From the NCBI RefSeq assembly GCF_014199595.1, contig NZ_JACHNX010000024.1:1-34842 (forward strand): a stretch of 34,842 bases of DNA, in the 5' to 3' direction. Below are positions 31,993 through 34,842 of the stretch, in pieces. The notes beneath the pieces were generated by a model, which was given only the letters and a program-made list of their open reading frames with translations, was not told the DNA's origin and made no database searches. Origin of the DNA: Sphingomonas yabuuchiae (GTDB taxonomy: Bacteria > Pseudomonadota > Alphaproteobacteria > Sphingomonadales > Sphingomonadaceae). The position numbers and the translations under genes are program-made. How positions within the stretch are numbered: the stretch's first letter is position 1; each line of letters begins with the position of its first letter.

Positions 31993-32113
31993 GGTGTTCG
32001 ATGACCTCCGCGATCGCCTGTTCCGACGGGCCGCCACTTTGAACCTCACCACGCGGGATCGGTCGAAAACTGATTCAATCCGACCCGCTCCAGCGGCATC
32101 CGTCACGCCTTTT

Positions 32114-32217
32114 CGATATATCGGGAACGGGCAACGATACTCTCGGAACGCTTGGGCGATACATCGGGAACGCCCATCTCGATATTTCGGGGACAGATAG
32201 TCGATATGTCGGGAACG
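32114..32217 (+). repeat. Five direct iterons (consensus CGATATNTCGGGAACG)
   Basis: Copies start at 32114 (CGATATATCGGGAACG), 32135 (CGATACTCTCGGAACG, degenerate), 32157 (CGATACATCGGGAACG), 32180 (CGATATTTCGGGGACA) and 32202 (CGATATGTCGGGAACG). Steps are 21, 22, 23 and 22 bp, about two helical turns, so RepA would bind on one face of the DNA. Confidence 0.85.
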
Positions 32218-32406
32218 CGAAGGCCAGAAAAACGCTAGCAAATTCCATACTTTAGCCTGTGGAAAACACGGCTTAACCCTTTAATTCTCATCTAACGTTC
32301 TAACCGAAGGGATATGTTTTTTGAGTTTTTTTGAAGAGCTTGATGAGTTTTCTGAATCAGTCCCCTTTTCGCTTTGGGTTCGCCGCGTATCGATTCACAA
32401 AGGGCC

Positions 32407-32859
32407 ATGCCGATCGCACGCGAACATCGCTGGCTCTACCCGATCGACTGGCGCGAGCTGTCCGCCCTGATCCGCTTCAACCGCGCCAAGGGGCGGTGCG
32501 AGCATTGCGGACGACCCCACGGCCGCGACATCGTGCATCTGGGCGACGGAACCTGGTGGGACGACTCCCGCGCCCGCTGGCGCGACAGCCGGGGCAGGGG
32601 GGTAAGGGCGCTACCCAGCCCTACCGCCATGATCCGCGCGCAGCCCGGCTTGGCCGGCATTGCACCGCCCCTGCCGTTCCGCCGGACGCACGTGGTCCTG
32701 GCCAGCGCGCACCTTAACCACGATCCCGGTGACAACCGCCTGCGTAATCTGGCCGCACTATGCCAGTCCTGCCACATGCGCCACGATGCCGGGGAGCATC
32801 GTCGGCGCCGCTTGCGTAATCGCTTCCGGGGCGGCGCTGTCCGCGATCTCTTCCCTTGA
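32407..32859 (+). CDS. HNH-type zinc-ribbon endonuclease-like protein
   Basis: 150 residues from ATG 32407 (AAAGGG close upstream; a TTG at 32374 would lie in the origin). It carries two zinc-type knuckles, GRCEHCGRPHG (Cys31, Cys34) and ALCQSCHMRHD (Cys119, Cys122), and the HNH core HVVLASAHLNHDPGDNRLRN (95-114). Between them is a ~45-residue insertion with TWWDDSRARWRDSRGRG, common in this sphingomonad group. HNH proteins cut DNA, nick it or act in phage packaging. Beside an iteron origin and with no methylase or terminase near, its target is open. Its stop overlaps the start of the next gene (TTGA). Confidence 0.8.
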   Translation: MPIAREHRWLYPIDWRELSALIRFNRAKGRCEHCGRPHGRDIVHLGDGTWWDDSRARWRDSRGRGVRALPSPTAMIRAQPGLAGIAPPLPFRRTHVVLASAHLNHDPGDNRLRNLAALCQSCHMRHDAGEHRRRRLRNRFRGGAVRDLFP

Positions 32860-33305
32860 ACGGCGGGACTTTCCGGGTGGGTCAATTCATACTCGAAAGC
32901 ACGAATCGTCACCAGCCCCGATCATATTTCCGCTGTGTTGGCCTGCTTCCCATCCCCAAATTTCGTGTTTCCAAGTATGAATTCAAACATGGCGCAAACA
33001 CCTACTTCGCCGCTCCCAAAGACACCGCTTCCGCCTACTTAGCGCAGCACCAACAACGCGCCCTCCTCTACCTCAACAGCCAGCTGACCAGCGAGATCCA
33101 CAGCGAGCGTTCGTTGATGGCCGTTCCCTTTTTCGCACTCGGCAAGACTGCCTGGGCAAAGCTACTGATCTATGCACACGCCAATGTTGCGATTGAGGGC
33201 CGCCCCGCGACCAAGGCGGTAGCGCCCATGTATGATAAGGAGATCATGCTCTACATCGCCCGCCTGATGGCCGGAAAGATCGAGCGCGGCGCAGAGGTGG
33301 AGTAG
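32856..33305 (+). CDS. Hypothetical protein of about 149 residues
   Basis: I do not recognise a family. The frame opens with TTG 32856 overlapping the HNH stop by 4 bp, or with GTG 32877. It has no stop for 149 codons in DNA that is less GC-rich than its neighbours. The second half looks protein-like and partly helical (TASAYLAQHQQRALLYLNSQ, AWAKLLIYAHANVAIEGRP, YDKEIMLYIARLMAGKIERG). No signal peptide or motif is visible. It may be the 3' part of a gene whose start was lost. The mobile-element mosaic begins 44 bp after its stop. Confidence 0.45.
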   Translation: MNGGTFRVGQFILESTNRHQPRSYFRCVGLLPIPKFRVSKYEFKHGANTYFAAPKDTASAYLAQHQQRALLYLNSQLTSEIHSERSLMAVPFFALGKTAWAKLLIYAHANVAIEGRPATKAVAPMYDKEIMLYIARLMAGKIERGAEVE

Positions 33306-33367
33306 GACTTCATCTTTACCACGCACGACTTGTTTTCCGCGACAGGGACTGAGTAGCCCCTAGTTTT

Positions 33368-34135
33368 CTAGACGCCTTCCGCCTTCAAGACCTGCTGCCG
33401 TTCGAACGCGATGGGCGACAGCATCCCGTTCCTGACCTGCTTGCGTACAGGATTGTAAAACATCTCGACGTAATTGAACACGTCCTGCCGAGCTTCCTCG
33501 CGGGTTTTATAGGTGCAGCGCCGGATGCGCCCGCGCTTGAGCGAGGAGAAAAAGCTCTCGACGACAGCATTGTCATGGCAGTTGCCGCGTCGGCTCATCG
33601 AGTGCTCAAGGTTGTGGACCCGGATGAAGCCAGCCCACGCCATGCTGGTGAACTGCGAGCCTTGGTTGGAGTGGATCAGCACCCGTTGCTTCGGCTTGCG
33701 CCGCTACACCCCCATGTGCAGTGCCTGCAGTACCACATGGTGGTCTGTCGGCTCTGCATCGACCACCCTCCGCAGCCATTCCAACGGTCCTTCGGCCCGT
33801 CGGAACCTTGGGCTGCTCCGCCCACCACGCGGCGGGAATACAGGTCGACCACGACCGCCAGATAGGCGAAGCCTTCCAGGGTGCGAATGTAGGGGATGTC
33901 CATCACCCAGGCCCGGTCCGGCACAGCAACGTCGAACTGGCGGTCCAGCGTGTTGTCGATCACCAGAGACGGCTTGCCGCCGTGGCTGCCGGGCCGGCGC
34001 TTATAGCCGATCTGCGCCTTGGTGCCCGCCGGTCTGGTCAACCTGGCAACCCGGTTCGGGCAGCAGGTTTCGCCGTGATCCAGCAGGGCGTCGTGCAGCT
34101 TGCGGTAGCCATAGACCTTGCCACTTTGCCCGCCC
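33368..34135 (-). pseudogene. IS3-family transposase OrfB, frameshifted and 5'-truncated
   Basis: The first part reads SGKVYGYRKLHDALLDHGET, then NTLDRQFDVAVPDRAWVMDI, PYIRTLEGFAYLAVVVDLYS, RRVVG, which includes the first catalytic Asp (VVDLYS). Then comes a stretch of about 17 residues not found in the family (AAQGSDGPKDRWNGCG), after which the frame resumes GWSMQSRQTT and is shifted. The C-terminal part in another frame reads LIHSNQGSQFTSMAWAGFIR, HSMSRRGNCHDNAVVESFFS, SLKRGRIRRCTYKTREEARQ, with the second Asp replaced by Asn in HSNQG (normally HSDQG) and the catalytic Glu in VVESFF. The DDE site is thus damaged and the gene cannot give a normal transposase. Confidence 0.85.
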
Positions 34136-34313
34136 CAGACGGACGGCCCTGGCGACCCGGCGTCGCCGATCCCGTCTTGGCTACATGCTGCATCAGCTTG
34201 ATCGCGCAGCTCGGGCTGACCCCAAAGTGGCGAGCTGCCGCCCGGCAGGAACGCCCCGCCGACACATGACCTGCTGTCCGGTCCCGTAAATCACCTGAAT
34301 AGCCTCGACCCAT
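34130..34313 (-). pseudogene. IS630-family transposase, N-terminal fragment
   Basis: ATG 34313 follows GGAGG 6 bp upstream. The first ~60 residues (MGRGYSGDLRDRTAGHVSAG, RSCRAAARHFGVSPSCAIKL, MQHVAKTGSATPGRQGRPSG) are the helix-turn-helix N-terminus of IS630-type transposases. The match stops at SGAGKV, where the IS3 orfB frame (SGKVYGYRKLHD) takes over in another frame. The catalytic DDE part is absent. The shared SGK-coding bases at the junction suggest recombination at a short match. Confidence 0.75.
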
Positions 34314-34407
34314 GATCCACCTCCAAGGCAGGGTGAATTACATTCCCTGGTCAAGTGGAATCCTCCCTGATTCCTGCTTCACGCTCGAGGCTCTAGGGGC
34401 TACTCAG

Positions 34408-34752
34408 TTGTGGGATGAAGCGTGGGCGGCGATCGAGCTGCATCTGCCGAAGAACCAGCCCAGTGCCCGGCGGGTAGACGACCGGCGGGTGATCTCTGGC
34501 ATCGTGCATATGCTGAAGGTCGGGTGTCGCTGGTGCGACTGCCCGGCCGATTACGGGCCATCCACGACGATCTACAACCGGTTCAACCACTGGTAGCGCC
34601 GTGGCTTCTGGCTCAAGCTGCTGGACGGGCTGGTGGATGCTGGCGTGGTCGCGAAGAGTACCGCGATTGACAGCACCTACATCAAGGCGCAACGCGCGGC
34701 CTTCGGCGGAAAAGGGGGCGCCAGATCCAGGCGATCGGCCGCTCGCGTGTAA
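34408..34752 (+). pseudogene. IS5-family transposase fragment with nonsense and frameshift
   Basis: The frame LWDEAWAAIELHLPKNQPSA, RRVDDRRVISGIVHMLKVGC, RWCDCPADYGPSTTIYNRFN HW is the N-terminal domain of IS5 (IS427-type) transposase. TAG at 34594-34596 interrupts it where relatives have a Ser or Gln codon, then RRGFWLKLLDGLVDAGVVAK, STAIDSTYIKAQRAAFGGKG follows with the first catalytic Asp (AIDSTY). A base is missing near 34722, shifting the frame to a TAA at 34750. Its 5' end is cut exactly at the IS3 inverted repeat (34407). Confidence 0.8.
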
Positions 34753-34842
34753 GCGTCCGGTGTTCCCCGCCTTGCTGACGAGGTGATGCGCAAGCCACAG
34801 GTGCGGCACTGTGGCAGGCACCGGTGCGGCATTATGGCGACG
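34753..34842. other. Unassigned right edge
   Basis: The last 90 bases no longer follow the IS5 transposase. They contain repeated CAGGTGCGGCA/CACCGGTGCGGCATT-like words, perhaps part of another element end. Nothing can be named from so short a piece. Confidence 0.3.

Larger units (their letters stand above)
31895..32406. other. oriV: Replication origin region (oriV)
   Basis: A 512-bp gene-free interval after repA. From left to right it holds a nested inverted repeat (31920-31959), an inverted iteron (31977-31992), five direct iterons at 21-23-bp spacing (32114-32217), a DnaA-like box TGTGGAAAA (32258-32266, one mismatch to TGTGGATAA), and an AT-rich stretch (about 32281-32360, TTTTTTGAGTTTTTTTGAAG) that could be the unwinding element. 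That order, iterons then DnaA box then AT-rich DNA beside repA, is the standard layout of iteron plasmid origins. Confidence 0.85.
33349..34407. mobile_element. Decayed IS3-family element with an IS630 fragment inside
   Basis: The ends carry a 15-bp inverted repeat: CTGAGTAGCCCCTAG at 33349-33363 and CTAGGGGCTACTCAG at 34393-34407, which gives an element of 1059 bp. The orfB-like gene reads leftward and ends 4 bp inside the left repeat. Where orfA should be there is an IS630-type fragment. No matching target duplication is seen outside the repeats (GGGA before, TTGT after), so the flanks have been rearranged. Confidence 0.7.

Noticed and set aside
32114..32217. CRISPR array
   Set aside because: The units are 16 bp with 5-7-bp gaps, too short for repeats and spacers, and they lie beside repA; they are iterons.
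33340..34415. Target-site duplication around the IS3-type element
   Set aside because: The bases next to the 15-bp inverted repeats (GGGA and TTGT) do not match, so no duplication can be claimed.

Overview
The window is high-GC DNA from an alphaproteobacterium, most likely a sphingomonad. The evidence is the RepA/ParA/ParB set typical of sphingomonad large plasmids, a TonB-dependent receptor with an NEVIVTA plug start, giant autotransporters with a short Cys-paired N-terminus, and GC-rich dispersed palindromes. It carries a complete replication and partition core (parS, parA, parB, two more parS sites, repA, iteron origin), so it belongs to a plasmid or chromid rather than an ordinary chromosomal segment.

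Layout. 1-1671: the 3' end of a Tn3-family transposon, with tnpA open at the left edge and a 38-bp terminal inverted repeat at 1634-1671. 1635-19579: a large leftward surface and outer-membrane block made of two giant paralogous autotransporters (about 2.5 and 2.3 thousand residues), then a TonB-dependent receptor translationally coupled to an exported tyrosine/lipid-type phosphatase. The last 11 codons of the phosphatase lie inside the transposon end. 19716-20305: a decayed MbcA/ParS-RES toxin-antitoxin module (amber codon in the antitoxin, broken toxin). 20473-26841: accessory genes, namely an AraC-type regulator, an MFS transporter, a YedK/SRAP-like protein without catalytic residues, an ABC1/UbiB-type kinase and a secreted hypothetical protein. 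They are separated by GC-rich palindromic repeats (REP/REPIN-like) and one gene-free stretch with two copies of an 18-bp palindrome. 26854-28069: a divergent MerR regulator and a glutaredoxin-MauE fusion that share a mer-type operator-promoter. 28203-32360: the replicon core. 32407-33305: an HNH protein and an unknown gene. 33349-34842: a mosaic of broken IS3, IS630 and IS5 pieces.

How the genes fit together. The replicon core is self-consistent: ParB's presumed binding palindrome occurs once before parA and twice between parB and repA, and repA is followed by five iterons spaced 21-23 bp, an upstream inverted copy, a DnaA-like box and an AT-rich stretch. The surface block suggests adhesion plus uptake of a phosphorylated or phosphate-linked nutrient, but the substrate is not visible. 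The MerR/glutaredoxin-MauE pair is the best candidate for a little-described system: a mer-like promoter, a CueR-like C-x7-C sensor loop, and a single output gene fusing a one-cysteine glutaredoxin fold to a MauE-type membrane domain. Both edges of the window are mobile-element debris, and both ends are incomplete.
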